48,666 nt of DNA. Source: a virus. The position numbers and the translations under genes were made by a program. Within the stretch, counting starts at the first letter, position 1, and each line of letters starts with the position of its first letter. Location of the stretch: positions 1 to 48,666 of IMG/VR virus record IMGVR_UViG_3300034684_000139. One strand, written 5' to 3'. Shown in pieces: positions 15,351-23,410 of this stretch. Under the pieces are notes generated by a model. The model was not told the DNA's origin. It made no database searches and saw only the letters and a program-made list of their open reading frames with translations.

Positions 15351-17679
15351 AATATCTGTCTGCAATCGCAGGACGGACAAGAAATATAAGAACAAGGAGC
15401 TGGAATGGGCATATATCACCGACCGTAACCGTAATCCCATCCGCACCTCTGAAACGGCGGAGGAATACCCGAAGCTGTCAAAAGCACAGCGCGGTGAGCT
15501 CAAGGACATCGGCGGTCTGGTCGGCGGCTGGCTGAAGGACGGAATCCGCAAAAACGGGAACGTGACCTTTCGCACATTGGGCTTGCTCGACGCAGACATT
15601 GTACCCGCCGATGCGGATTTCCAAAACATCGTCCGCACGGCACTCGACGGCGTTACCTATTTTCTCTATTCCACACATAGCCACACACCCGAAACGCCGC
15701 GCTTCCGCATCGTCATTCTTTTCGACCGTGAGGTCAGCGAGGACGAGTATCCCGCAGCTATGAGGATGGTCGCAAAGCAAATCGGCATGGACTATTTTGA
15801 CGATTCCACCTATGAAGCCAATCGCATGATGTATTGGGCTTCCTGCCCGTCGAACGGCGAGTTCGTTTTCGATGAGCAATCCGGCGACCCGCTCAAGGTG
15901 GATAAGTATCTCGGTATGTACGCCGATTGGCGCGATGTTTCTCAATGGCCTACCTCCTCACGACAGTCGGAAGCGGTGAAACGTGAGGTGGCAAAGCAGG
16001 AAGACCCGCTATCGAAGCGAGGTGTGGTCGGCGCGTTCTGTCGTGCCTACTCAATTACATCGGCAATCGAGAAGTTTCTGCCGGAGGTTTATTCGCCCTC
16101 GGTTATAGAAAGCCGTTACGATTATATCCTCGGTGAGGGCACTGCCGGTGTCGTTGTTTACGATGACAAGTTCACCTACAGCCATCATGCGACAGACCCT
16201 GCTTGCGGAAAGTTACTAAACGCCTTTGACCTCGTGCGCATACACAAATTCGGTGGCGACGACGAGAAAAAGTCCTTTGCCGCTATGACGGATTTTGCAA
16301 TAAAGGATGATGACGTAAAGTCGCAGCTTGCGACGGAGCGCATGGAACAGGCAAACACCGACTTCTCCGATGCCGATTGGCAGAAGGCTCTGGTGCTGGA
16401 CAAACAGGGACACGTCAAGGATACGCTCGACAATCTCGTACTTATCCTGCGCCATGATGAGGCTCTGCAGCATATCGCGTTCAACTGTCACCGTGATGGC
16501 ATCGACGCAAAGGGCGGTCTGCCGTGGGAGCAGCTCAAAGAAGGCTGGAACGACTCCGACAACGCTGCGCTCAAGGTGTATCTGTCAAACACGTACGGCC
16601 TCTATTCACCTACCAAGACGAAGGATGCTGTGTTGGCGGTCGCCGCTGAAAAGGCATATCACCCCATAAAGGAGTACCTGGAGGCGCTGCCAGCTTGGGA
16701 TGGCACTCCCCGTGTGGAGACACTGTTCATTGATTATTTCGGCGCGGCGGACACTACTTACACAAGAGCAGTCAGTCGCAAATCTATGGTGGCGGCGGTA
16801 GCTCGAATCTATCACCCCGGCACAAAGTTCGACAGTGTTCCAATATTGAACGGACCTCAGGGCATCGGCAAATCGACCTTCTTTGCAAAGCTGGCTGGCG
16901 AGTGGTTTTCGGACAGCCTGACACTTACGGATATGCGCGATAAGGCAGGACCCGAAAAGCTGCAGGGCTATTGGATACTGGAGCTTGGCGAACTTGCCGG
17001 AATGCGCAAGGCGGATGTCGAAACAGTGAAGTCCTTCATCTCCCGTGTGGACGATAAGTATCGCGCCAGCTACGGCGTGAGCGTGGAGAGCCACCCTCGG
17101 CAGTGCGTCATTGTCGGGTCGACAAATGCGGAGTCCGGCTTTCTTCGAGACATCACTGGCAACAGGCGCTTTTGGCCTATTCCAGTCAGCGGTAGCTCGC
17201 GTAAAAAGGCATGGCAGATTACACAGGACGAGGTTGCTCAGATATGGGCCGAAACACTCATGCTTTATCACCGTGGCGAAAAGCTCTATCTTGAAGGCGA
17301 CGATGCGATTCAGGCAGTAGCGGAGCAGGCGGATGCTATGGAGACAGATGAGCGCGAAGGGCTGGTGCGGCAGTACCTTGATACCTTGCTGCCGGACAAC
17401 TGGGATGAGCTCGACATTTTTGAGCGCCGCAACTTTTTGAGCGGCACTGGTGTTGCTGACATCGGCAAACAAGGCACAGTGCAGCGCAAGCTGGTATGCA
17501 ATCTGGAAATCTGGTGCGAGTGCTTTGGTAAAGACCCGTCAGCACTAAAGAAGGTGGACTCCTATGAACTCGGCTCTATCATGCAAAAACTGGAGTCTTG
17601 GGAGAAGTACACTGGAACAAGACAAGGAACAAGCAACTTCACCCACTACGGAAAACAGCGAGCTTATTCCAGAAAGTAA
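15340..17679 (+). CDS. vapE: VapE-type primase-helicase
   Basis: A 779-residue protein; the start is ATG 15340 behind AGGAGGTG (an in-frame GTG nine bases earlier lies inside that ribosome site). The N-terminal ~200 residues resemble an archaeo-eukaryotic primase domain (LLDADIVPADADFQ ... TYFLYSTHSHTPETPRFRIVILFDR ... ANRMMYW). The C-terminal VapE/superfamily 3-like ATPase has Walker A GPQGIGKST (about 505-513), Walker B-like YWILELGELAGM (about 545), and the arginine-finger region TGNRRFWPIPV (about 607). It would open and prime the origin. In staphylococcal pathogenicity islands related proteins bind iterons just beside their own gene, and an iteron-rich region indeed lies at this gene's end. 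Confidence 0.92.
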   Translation: MLVKISVCNRRTDKKYKNKELEWAYITDRNRNPIRTSETAEEYPKLSKAQRGELKDIGGLVGGWLKDGIRKNGNVTFRTLGLLDADIVPADADFQNIVRTALDGVTYFLYSTHSHTPETPRFRIVILFDREVSEDEYPAAMRMVAKQIGMDYFDDSTYEANRMMYWASCPSNGEFVFDEQSGDPLKVDKYLGMYADWRDVSQWPTSSRQSEAVKREVAKQEDPLSKRGVVGAFCRAYSITSAIEKFLPEVYSPSVIESRYDYILGEGTAGVVVYDDKFTYSHHATDPACGKLLNAFDLVRIHKFGGDDEKKSFAAMTDFAIKDDDVKSQLATERMEQANTDFSDADWQKALVLDKQGHVKDTLDNLVLILRHDEALQHIAFNCHRDGIDAKGGLPWEQLKEGWNDSDNAALKVYLSNTYGLYSPTKTKDAVLAVAAEKAYHPIKEYLEALPAWDGTPRVETLFIDYFGAADTTYTRAVSRKSMVAAVARIYHPGTKFDSVPILNGPQGIGKSTFFAKLAGEWFSDSLTLTDMRDKAGPEKLQGYWILELGELAGMRKADVETVKSFISRVDDKYRASYGVSVESHPRQCVIVGSTNAESGFLRDITGNRRFWPIPVSGSSRKKAWQITQDEVAQIWAETLMLYHRGEKLYLEGDDAIQAVAEQADAMETDEREGLVRQYLDTLLPDNWDELDIFERRNFLSGTGVADIGKQGTVQRKLVCNLEIWCECFGKDPSALKKVDSYELGSIMQKLESWEKYTGTRQGTSNFTHYGKQRAYSRK

Positions 17680-17885
17680 CGGAACGAGCGGACTCGTTCC
17701 CACGCTTGTTCCAGTGCTTGTTACGGCTTAATCCCTTATAGAATGGAGGTTTTCGGGCATTGCGGAACAAGAGAACAAGAATTTACCTATTGGTATATAT
17801 CATAAAAAAAGAGGTAGTAAAGGAACGCAAATATGGGTGCGTGCGCGTGTATAGGAAATGTTGTTCTTCTTGTTCCGCTTGTTCC
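17614..17885. repeat. GGAACAAG iteron cluster with AT-rich core: candidate phage replication origin
   Basis: Copies or near-copies of GGAACAAG, in both orientations: 17614, 17626, 17681 (GGAACGAG), 17693 (CTCGTTCC), 17705 (CTTGTTCC), 17717 (CTTGTTAC), 17764, 17772 (AGAACAAG), 17869 and 17878 (CTTGTTCC). Between the last left-hand copies and the right-hand pair is an A/T-rich stretch (about 17780-17820) that could melt. The region starts in the last codons of vapE and runs through the 217-base gap to the VRR-NUC gene, which otherwise holds no clear gene. Layout and position match the origins of replicons whose primase-helicase binds iterons next to its own gene. Confidence 0.55.
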
Positions 17886-17896
17886 GGCAGAAAAAT

Positions 17897-18178
17897 ATGA
17901 GAGAAAAAACGATAGAACACAAGTTGACAATCGCGGCAAAAAACATGGGAGGCATCGCGCTGAAGTTCGTAAGTCCGGGTATTGACGGAATGCCTGACCG
18001 CATCGTGCTTTTGCCGGACGGTCATGTGGGCTTCGTGGAAGTAAAGTCAATGGGCTGCAAGCCACGACCGCTTCAATTGGCAAGACACCGGCTCCTGCGA
18101 GGACTTGGCTTCAAAGTATACGTGCTGGATCATGAACAGCAGATTGGAGGGATTCTTGATGAAATACGAACCACATAA
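17897..18178 (+). CDS. VRR-NUC domain nuclease
   Basis: A 93-residue single-domain protein: REKTIEHKLTIAAKNMGG, then KFVSPGIDGMPDRIVLLPDG and VGFVEVKSMG. PDR and E-V-K form the PD-(D/E)xK active site of the VRR-NUC family, which cleaves branched DNA and in phages usually stands beside an SNF2-type helicase, as here. Start at ATG 17897; the ribosome site is weak (AGAAAAAT). Its end overlaps the helicase start by 20 bases. Confidence 0.88.
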   Translation: MREKTIEHKLTIAAKNMGGIALKFVSPGIDGMPDRIVLLPDGHVGFVEVKSMGCKPRPLQLARHRLLRGLGFKVYVLDHEQQIGGILDEIRTT

Positions 18179-19517
18179 CTACCAGACCTTTGCTATCAAT
18201 TACATCGAGGTACACCCAATCGCCGCTGTTCTGCTTGACATGGGTCTTGGCAAAACGAGCATCACGCTTACCGCGCTAAATGACCTACTGTTTGACAGCT
18301 TCGAGGCACATCATATTCTGGTCATTGCACCACTGCGAGTAGCGCGGGACACATGGCCTGCTGAAGTAGATAAGTGGGATCACCTACAGAGCCTCATTTA
18401 CTCCGTGGCAGTAGGCACCGAGGCAGAACGCCGGTCAGCACTTTTGAAGCCCGCCGACATCTATATCATCAACCGCGAAAATGTCCAGTGGCTTATTGAG
18501 GGCAGCAAGCTGCCATTCAATTATGACACCGTTGTAGTGGACGAACTTTCCTCCTTCAAGAATTATCAAGCAAAGCGGTTCAGGGCGATGATGAAAGTCC
18601 GACCGACCGTTAAACGCATCATCGGGCTGACCGGCACCCCTTCTGCAAACGGACTCATGGATTTATGGGCGGAATTCCGGCTTCTGGATATGGGTGCTCG
18701 GCTCGGACGGTTCATCAGCCACTACCGGCTTGAATACTTCCAGCCGGACAAGCGTAACGGGCAGGTCATATTCAGTTACAAGCCACTACCCGGAGCGGAA
18801 CAGCGGATATATGACAAAATCTCCGACATCACCATCAGCATGAAATCCACCGACCACCTAAAAATGCCGGAGCTGGTCAGCAGTGAATATACTGTCCACC
18901 TGTCCGACGAGGAGCTCCAGCGTTACGATGAGTTAAAAAGCGATCTCGTGTTGCAACTCCCTAATGGCGAAATCACAGCGGCAAATGCTGCCGCTCTCAC
19001 CGGCAAGCTGTGCCAGATGGCAAACGGCGCTATTTATTCCGACGATAGCAGCACCATCACGATTCACGACCGAAAGCTGGACGCACTGGAGGACATTATT
19101 GAAGCCGCTGGTGACAAGCCACTTCTGGTGGCGTACTGGTTTAAGCATGACCTCGCCCGCATTACCGAGCGGCTGCAAAAGCTCCATATTCCGTTCTCCA
19201 AGCTGGACAGTGCCGAAAGCATCAAACGATGGAATGATGGTGAGCTTCCCGTGGCACTGGTACATCCCGCCTCTGCCGGTCATGGGCTAAACCTGCAAAG
19301 TGGCGGTTCCTGCATCGTCTGGTTCGGGCTGACCTGGTCACTGGAGCTTTATCAGCAGACCAATGCACGCCTTTGGCGACAGGGACAGAGTGCCAAAACA
19401 GTTGTGGTGCAGCACATCGTTACCAAAGGCACTATCGATGAACGCATCCTGAAGGTGTTATCCAAGAAGGACAGCACACAGGCTGCGTTAATCGAAGCGG
19501 TAAAAGCCGACCTGTAA
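18159..19517 (+). CDS. SNF2-family DEAD/DEAH-type helicase
   Basis: A 452-residue protein starting at ATG 18159 behind GGAGGG, inside the end of the VRR-NUC gene. Motif I DMGLGKTS (about 27-34), motif II VVVDELSSF (about 125-133), motif III-like LTGTPSANG, and motifs V-VI QTNARLWRQGQ near the C-terminus identify an SNF2 ATPase. The minimal size, without accessory domains, is normal for phages. With VRR-NUC it probably forms a DNA-translocating structure-specific nuclease used for processing replication or recombination intermediates. Confidence 0.93.
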   Translation: MKYEPHNYQTFAINYIEVHPIAAVLLDMGLGKTSITLTALNDLLFDSFEAHHILVIAPLRVARDTWPAEVDKWDHLQSLIYSVAVGTEAERRSALLKPADIYIINRENVQWLIEGSKLPFNYDTVVVDELSSFKNYQAKRFRAMMKVRPTVKRIIGLTGTPSANGLMDLWAEFRLLDMGARLGRFISHYRLEYFQPDKRNGQVIFSYKPLPGAEQRIYDKISDITISMKSTDHLKMPELVSSEYTVHLSDEELQRYDELKSDLVLQLPNGEITAANAAALTGKLCQMANGAIYSDDSSTITIHDRKLDALEDIIEAAGDKPLLVAYWFKHDLARITERLQKLHIPFSKLDSAESIKRWNDGELPVALVHPASAGHGLNLQSGGSCIVWFGLTWSLELYQQTNARLWRQGQSAKTVVVQHIVTKGTIDERILKVLSKKDSTQAALIEAVKADL

Positions 19518-19525
19518 ATCTGAGA

Positions 19526-19550
19526 CAATCAACGACAATCCGTGCCAATC
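19526..19550 (+). repeat. Three CAATC repeats in exact 10-bp phase
   Basis: CAATC occurs at 19526-19530, 19536-19540 and 19546-19550, mostly within GACAATC or GCCAATCC. Equal spacing of one helical turn puts all three on the same DNA face, as for a protein-binding array. It lies between the helicase stop and the next small gene. Confidence 0.45.
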
Positions 19551-19582
19551 CGAGAGAAATAAAAATATCGGAGGTACAGATT

Positions 19583-19777
19583 ATGAATCCATACGAAGAA
19601 CTGGCAAACGCCATCGTGCTGCAAGCTGTCAAGGACTACCGGCTACATGACGATGAACAGGAGCTTGCCAGCATCGAGCGCTTCTTCCGTTCCGGCTGGT
19701 TTAGCACCCTGACAAGCATCAACCCAGAAATGCTGATCTCCAAGCTGAGAAAGGAGAAGGTTCGCTATGACTACTAA
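19583..19777 (+). CDS. Small phage protein before the DUF1492 regulator
   Basis: A 64-residue protein with a good GGAGGT site. The sequence NPYEELANAIVLQAVKDYR then LASIERFFRSGWFSTLTSIN and MLISKLRKE recurs in clostridial phages directly ahead of the late regulator, but no function is known to me. It overlaps the regulator by 11 bases and is probably co-translated with it. Confidence 0.8.
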   Translation: MNPYEELANAIVLQAVKDYRLHDDEQELASIERFFRSGWFSTLTSINPEMLISKLRKEKVRYDY

Positions 19778-20201
19778 AACCTACCTTTCACAGGCGCGTT
19801 ATCTGGACATGCGTATCAAGTCCAAGCTCCAGCAGGTTGATTCCCTGAATGAACTGGCGACGACCTGCACTTCTGTATTGACGGGTATGCCGCGCAATCC
19901 CAGCGGCTCTGTCTCCCGCATGGCTGACGCTGTATGTAAAATCGTTGACCTGCAGAACGACATCAACCGTGACATTGATACGCTTGTTGACCTTAAGAAA
20001 GAAATCATGGGCGTCATCAAAGCTGTGGTAAATCCGGAGCACCAGACCCTTTTGGAGAAGCGTTACCTCTGCTTCCTTTCTTGGGAGAAAATTGCGGTGG
20101 ACATGGGCTACGACCTGCGCTACACACACAAGCTCCACATTCGGGCGCTGGAGGAATGTATTATCCCCGCTCCTCCTGAAGTGGACACGAAAAGACACTG
20201 A
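19767..20201 (+). CDS. DUF1492 / ArpU-like late transcription regulator
   Basis: A 144-residue protein. The N-terminal half is a coil (QARYLDMRIKSKLQQVDSLN); the C-terminal half is a sigma region 4-like HTH (HQTLLEKRYLCFLSWEKIAV, then YDLRYTHKLHIRALEE). ArpU/DUF1492 proteins stand at the border between replication and packaging genes and are thought to switch on late transcription. Here the gene's last codons contain phased GACAC repeats leading to a TATAAT box, consistent with the protein acting at a promoter that begins inside its own gene. Confidence 0.82.
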   Translation: MTTKTYLSQARYLDMRIKSKLQQVDSLNELATTCTSVLTGMPRNPSGSVSRMADAVCKIVDLQNDINRDIDTLVDLKKEIMGVIKAVVNPEHQTLLEKRYLCFLSWEKIAVDMGYDLRYTHKLHIRALEECIIPAPPEVDTKRH

Positions 20202-20233
20202 AAGACACCTGCCTCTTATGATAGTATTATAAT
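20184..20233 (+). promoter_or_regulatory. Candidate activator-dependent late promoter
   Basis: GACAC occurs at 20184-20188, 20194-20198 and 20204-20208, exactly 10 bp apart, and a perfect TATAAT lies at 20228-20233. The last GACACC occupies the -35 position with an 18-bp spacer but is a poor -35 box, the pattern expected of a promoter that needs an activator on one DNA face. It overlaps the stop codon of the DUF1492 gene and precedes the packaging genes. Confidence 0.55.
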
Positions 20234-20253
20234 AGGAAAACAGAATCCAAGAG

Positions 20254-20287
20254 AGCCTTGTGGGAGCAATCCCGCAGGGCTTTTCTT
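20254..20287 (+). terminator. Terminator or attenuator at the head of the late operon
   Basis: GCCTTGTGGGA pairs with the near-complement TCCCGCAGGGC around GCAA, followed by TTTTCTT. It sits just after the candidate late promoter, so it may stop early transcripts or act as an attenuator for late ones. Confidence 0.7.
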
Positions 20288-20309
20288 ATGCCCGCAAGGA
20301 GGTGAACCA

Positions 20310-20672
20310 ATGCCCTACAAACCCAAACGTCCCTGTGCTTACCCCGGCTGCGGTCGGCTCGCTGAGCGTGAGCAATACTGTGCCGAGCACCAGAAGGTCA
20401 TGGACAAACAGTACAACCAGTACGAACGCGACCCTGCATCCAATAAGCGGTACGGTCGTGCTTGGAAGCGTATCCGTGACCGTTATATAAAAGCGCATCC
20501 ACTCTGCGAGGAGTGTCAGAAGCAAGGCAAGCTTACGCCTGCTGAGGAAGTCCACCACATCCTTCCGCTCTCCAAAGGTGGTAGCAGCAGTGCCGACAAT
20601 CTCATGGCGCTGTGCCATAGCTGTCACGCCCGCATCACTGTGGAGATGGGTGACCGCTGGCACGACCGATGA
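20310..20672 (+). CDS. HNH endonuclease of the packaging module
   Basis: A 120-residue protein with an N-terminal zinc knuckle (CAYPGCGRLAEREQYCAEH) and the HNH core EEVHHILPLSKGG ... ADNLMALCHSCHARIT. SD AAGGAGG. Phage HNH proteins directly upstream of P27-type terminases are needed for efficient cos cleavage in several HK97-like phages, which points to cohesive-end packaging here. Confidence 0.92.
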   Translation: MPYKPKRPCAYPGCGRLAEREQYCAEHQKVMDKQYNQYERDPASNKRYGRAWKRIRDRYIKAHPLCEECQKQGKLTPAEEVHHILPLSKGGSSSADNLMALCHSCHARITVEMGDRWHDR

Positions 20673-20683
20673 TTGGAGGAACA

Positions 20684-21550
20684 ATGGAATACAAAAGAAC
20701 CTGTGCTGCCTGTGGCAGCTTTTTTGTTACCCAAAACGAGAATCAAAGTTGTTGTTCTTCTGAATGCGGGCTGCAGCTCGGGCGGCGTAATAAAAAGAAA
20801 TATTACACCTGCCAGTATTGTGGTGAGCAGTTTTGGAAGCCAGATGCTTTTTGTAAAAAATACTGCAGCAAGGAGTGCCAGATGGCCGCCAGACGTGATG
20901 AGGCTATGAAACGTCACCTGAATCTGTCTCCGGCCTCTGAGCCGGAAGTATATCAGCATGAGTGTTTGTGGTGCAAAGAACAGTTTGAAACGCCGTATCC
21001 GAATAAACTGTACTGTTCTCCTGAGTGCGCCTACGAAGGAAACAAGCGCATGAAACGACAGCAATGGACTGACGCGTACGCACCACACATTTTTACCTGT
21101 TTAGAGTGTGGTGTGGAAGTCAAAACGGAATGCGGTGACAAACATTCGCTTTTCTGTTCGGAAAGGTGCATGGAGAAGTATCATTCGCGGATTTATAAAA
21201 AGCAGCGCAAGCAACAAATGCGGAGCGCTTGGGTAGAACCTGTGACTTTTGATGCTGTTTATTATCGCAGTAACGGCGTTTGTGGCATCTGTGGTTTGCC
21301 TGTTTCTTATGACAAATCACCATCTGATATCTGGGCGGCTACAATCGACCACATTGTTCCGTTGTCACGCGGCGGTAAACATGAGCTATCTAATTGCCAG
21401 CTTGCACACAGGCTATGTAATTCAACGAAGCAGGACGACATCGAAGACTACCATATTGATTGGGCAGAGAAAAATAAGTTAGACAATGGGAGATGGACAG
21501 ATGCCCTCACGAAGTATTCTCTTCATACGAGAATGCAAGCTGCGCTATAG
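20684..21550 (+). CDS. Second HNH endonuclease with four tandem zinc ribbons
   Basis: A 288-residue protein; ATG 20684 has GGAGG ahead of it. The first 180 residues hold four repeats of the type CxxC ... C(S/C)xxC: CAACGSFF...CCSSEC, CQYCGEQF...YCSKEC, CLWCKEQF...YCSPEC, CLECGVEV...FCSERC. The C-terminus is an HNH domain with a further CGICG: ATIDHIVPLSRGGKHELSN then LAHRLCNSTK. The four ribbons would give extended DNA recognition. It may be a homing-type nuclease inserted next to the packaging HNH, or a second packaging factor; the intact frame and spacing do not decide. Confidence 0.85.
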   Translation: MEYKRTCAACGSFFVTQNENQSCCSSECGLQLGRRNKKKYYTCQYCGEQFWKPDAFCKKYCSKECQMAARRDEAMKRHLNLSPASEPEVYQHECLWCKEQFETPYPNKLYCSPECAYEGNKRMKRQQWTDAYAPHIFTCLECGVEVKTECGDKHSLFCSERCMEKYHSRIYKKQRKQQMRSAWVEPVTFDAVYYRSNGVCGICGLPVSYDKSPSDIWAATIDHIVPLSRGGKHELSNCQLAHRLCNSTKQDDIEDYHIDWAEKNKLDNGRWTDALTKYSLHTRMQAAL

Positions 21551-21670
21551 GCGGGCTGGGGTCAATCCATCCTGAAACTTAAAATTGAAGGACAGCGGCG
21601 TGGGGCTTCGTGTTGAAAAACGCAGTTTCAAAGGGTTGAATAGCCCAAGTTAAAAAGGAGTGTGATGAAT

Positions 21671-22222
21671 ATGGCGAAAGACGGCACCTGTAGAGGCGGT
21701 GCCAGAGTCGGTGCTGGCGCTAAAAAGAAGCCTCTCGCCGATAAAATATCCGCCGGTAATCCGGGCGGCAGGAAGCTGACGGTAATGGAGTTCACTGATG
21801 CGCCCGCGCTCGAAGGCTATGAAATGCCGGAGCCAAACAAAATGCTGTCAGCAGAGCAAAAGGATGGTACGACACTTGCCGCCGCTGAAATATATAAAAA
21901 CACATGGGAGTGGCTTAATGCACGAGGCTGCGCTGCGCTCGTTTCTCCACAGCTACTGGAACGTTACGCTATGAGCGTGGCTCGATGGATTCAGTGCGAG
22001 GAAGCGGTGTCAAGTTTCGGCTTTCTGGCGCGGCACCCTACCACCGGCAATGCTATCCAAAGCCCGTATGTGGCGATGGGACAAAACTACATGAGCCAAA
22101 CAAACCGCCTGTGGTATGAAATATTCCAGATTGTGAAGGAAAACTGCACCGGCGAATACAGCGGCTCGAATCCGCAAGATGACGTTATGGAACGGCTTTT
22201 GACCGCTCGGAGAGGAAAATAA
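21671..22222 (+). CDS. Terminase small subunit, P27 family
   Basis: A 183-residue protein. Its Gly/Ala-rich start (GGARVGAGAKKKP), PNKMLSAEQKDGTTLAAAEI, and the helical segment LLERYAMSVARWIQCEEAVSSFG fit the P27/phage_terminase small-subunit family, which binds cos DNA and recruits the large subunit. AAAGGAG precedes two close in-frame ATGs (21665 and 21671); I use the second because its spacing is more usual, though the first would add only two residues. Unusually, metK and a methyltransferase stand between it and the large subunit. Confidence 0.85.
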   Translation: MAKDGTCRGGARVGAGAKKKPLADKISAGNPGGRKLTVMEFTDAPALEGYEMPEPNKMLSAEQKDGTTLAAAEIYKNTWEWLNARGCAALVSPQLLERYAMSVARWIQCEEAVSSFGFLARHPTTGNAIQSPYVAMGQNYMSQTNRLWYEIFQIVKENCTGEYSGSNPQDDVMERLLTARRGK

Positions 22223-22225
22223 AAT

Positions 22226-23410
22226 ATGACTACTTACAAAACCGCCGAAAGTGTATGCATGGGGCACCCGGATAAGCTGTGCGACCTCATCGCCGACAGC
22301 ATTCTGGATGCATGTCTCAGAAAAGATAAATCCGCTCGCGTCGCCTGCGAAGTAATGGCGACCAAGGGAAAAATCATCGTTGCGGGCGAAATCACCTGTG
22401 ACGGCAAAGTGGATATCCGTTGGGAGGTGCGCGAAGTCCTCCGAAAGGTCGGCTACAATCCGTGGAAGTTTACTGTCTTTGTGTTTGTCCACAAGCAGAG
22501 CGCAGACATCAGCGCAGGAGTTACCACTGCGCTCGAAGCCAGAAATGGCAGCGAGGAACGTTACGCTTCCATCGGCGCTGGCGATCAAGGCACTGTTTAC
22601 GGTTACGCCACCAGCGAAACCCGCGAGATGCTGCCGCTTCCTGTGGTGTTGGCACATCGTATTTGTAAACGCGTAGATACCGTCCGCAAGGATAAAATCG
22701 TGAAAGGCATTCTGCCGGACGGCAAGGCGCAGGTCACGGTTGAATACAAGGATGGAAAGCCGAAGCGCGTGAAAACAATCGTAGTTTCCGTTCAGCATGA
22801 AGCCAGCAAGACACAGGAGCAGCTTTGCTCCGACATCAAGCAGAACGTGCTCTGGCAGTGCTTCGAGGACTTTCCGTTTGATGATGACACAGAAATCCTC
22901 GTCAATCCCTCCGGCAGATTTGTCGAGGGTGGACCCGCAGCTGACACTGGCTTGACTGGTCGAAAGATGATGGTGGACACCTACGGAGGGCTTGCTCTCC
23001 ACGGCGGAGGAGCGTTCAGTGGAAAAGACCCAACGAAGGTCGACCGCAGCAGCGCTTATATGGCGCGGTACATCGCAAAGAATATCGTCTGGAGCGGCCT
23101 CGCGAATAAATGCGGAGTCGCTCTTTCTTATGCCATCGGAAAGGCTGATCCCGTGGCTGTGGACATCGACACATTTGGCACGAGCGCTCTTTCCAACGAG
23201 GCTCTGCGTGAGATTGTGATGTCAGTGTTCAACCTGCGTCCGGCGGCGATCATCGAGAAACTGCACCTGCGTAACGCCATCTACGAGGACACCGCGACCT
23301 ACGGGCACTTCAATTCCTGCTTGTTCCCGTGGGAGGATACCAGCATGAGTCTATACAACGAACTAAGAAAGGCGGCTGAAGCGTATGCAGATAGAAAAAT
23401 TGAAAATTGA
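22226..23410 (+). CDS. metK: Phage-carried S-adenosylmethionine synthetase
   Basis: A 394-residue MetK of normal length. Motifs: GHPDK (13-17) for ATP and Mg, ASIGAGDQGTVYGYA (about 114-128), NPSGRFVEGGPAADTGLTGRK (about 230) and GGGAFSGKDPTKVDRS, the loop that binds triphosphate. All key glycine and lysine motifs are present, so it should be active, making S-adenosylmethionine from ATP and methionine. The neighbour overlapping its last 26 bases is a DNA methyltransferase that would use this product. A host copy is expected elsewhere, so this is an auxiliary gene. Confidence 0.94.
   Translation: MTTYKTAESVCMGHPDKLCDLIADSILDACLRKDKSARVACEVMATKGKIIVAGEITCDGKVDIRWEVREVLRKVGYNPWKFTVFVFVHKQSADISAGVTTALEARNGSEERYASIGAGDQGTVYGYATSETREMLPLPVVLAHRICKRVDTVRKDKIVKGILPDGKAQVTVEYKDGKPKRVKTIVVSVQHEASKTQEQLCSDIKQNVLWQCFEDFPFDDDTEILVNPSGRFVEGGPAADTGLTGRKMMVDTYGGLALHGGGAFSGKDPTKVDRSSAYMARYIAKNIVWSGLANKCGVALSYAIGKADPVAVDIDTFGTSALSNEALREIVMSVFNLRPAAIIEKLHLRNAIYEDTATYGHFNSCLFPWEDTSMSLYNELRKAAEAYADRKIEN

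Noticed and set aside
16606-17472. A 288-codon minus-strand open frame opposite vapE
   Set aside because: Antisense to the conserved ATPase domain of VapE, no recognisable domain or ribosome site.
17614-17885. GGAACAAG repeats as a CRISPR array
   Set aside because: Repeats are 8 bases, in both orientations and irregularly spaced; there are no cas genes in the window.
22010-23002. A 330-codon minus-strand open frame opposite metK
   Set aside because: metK on the plus strand has all family motifs; the antisense frame has none and no start signal.
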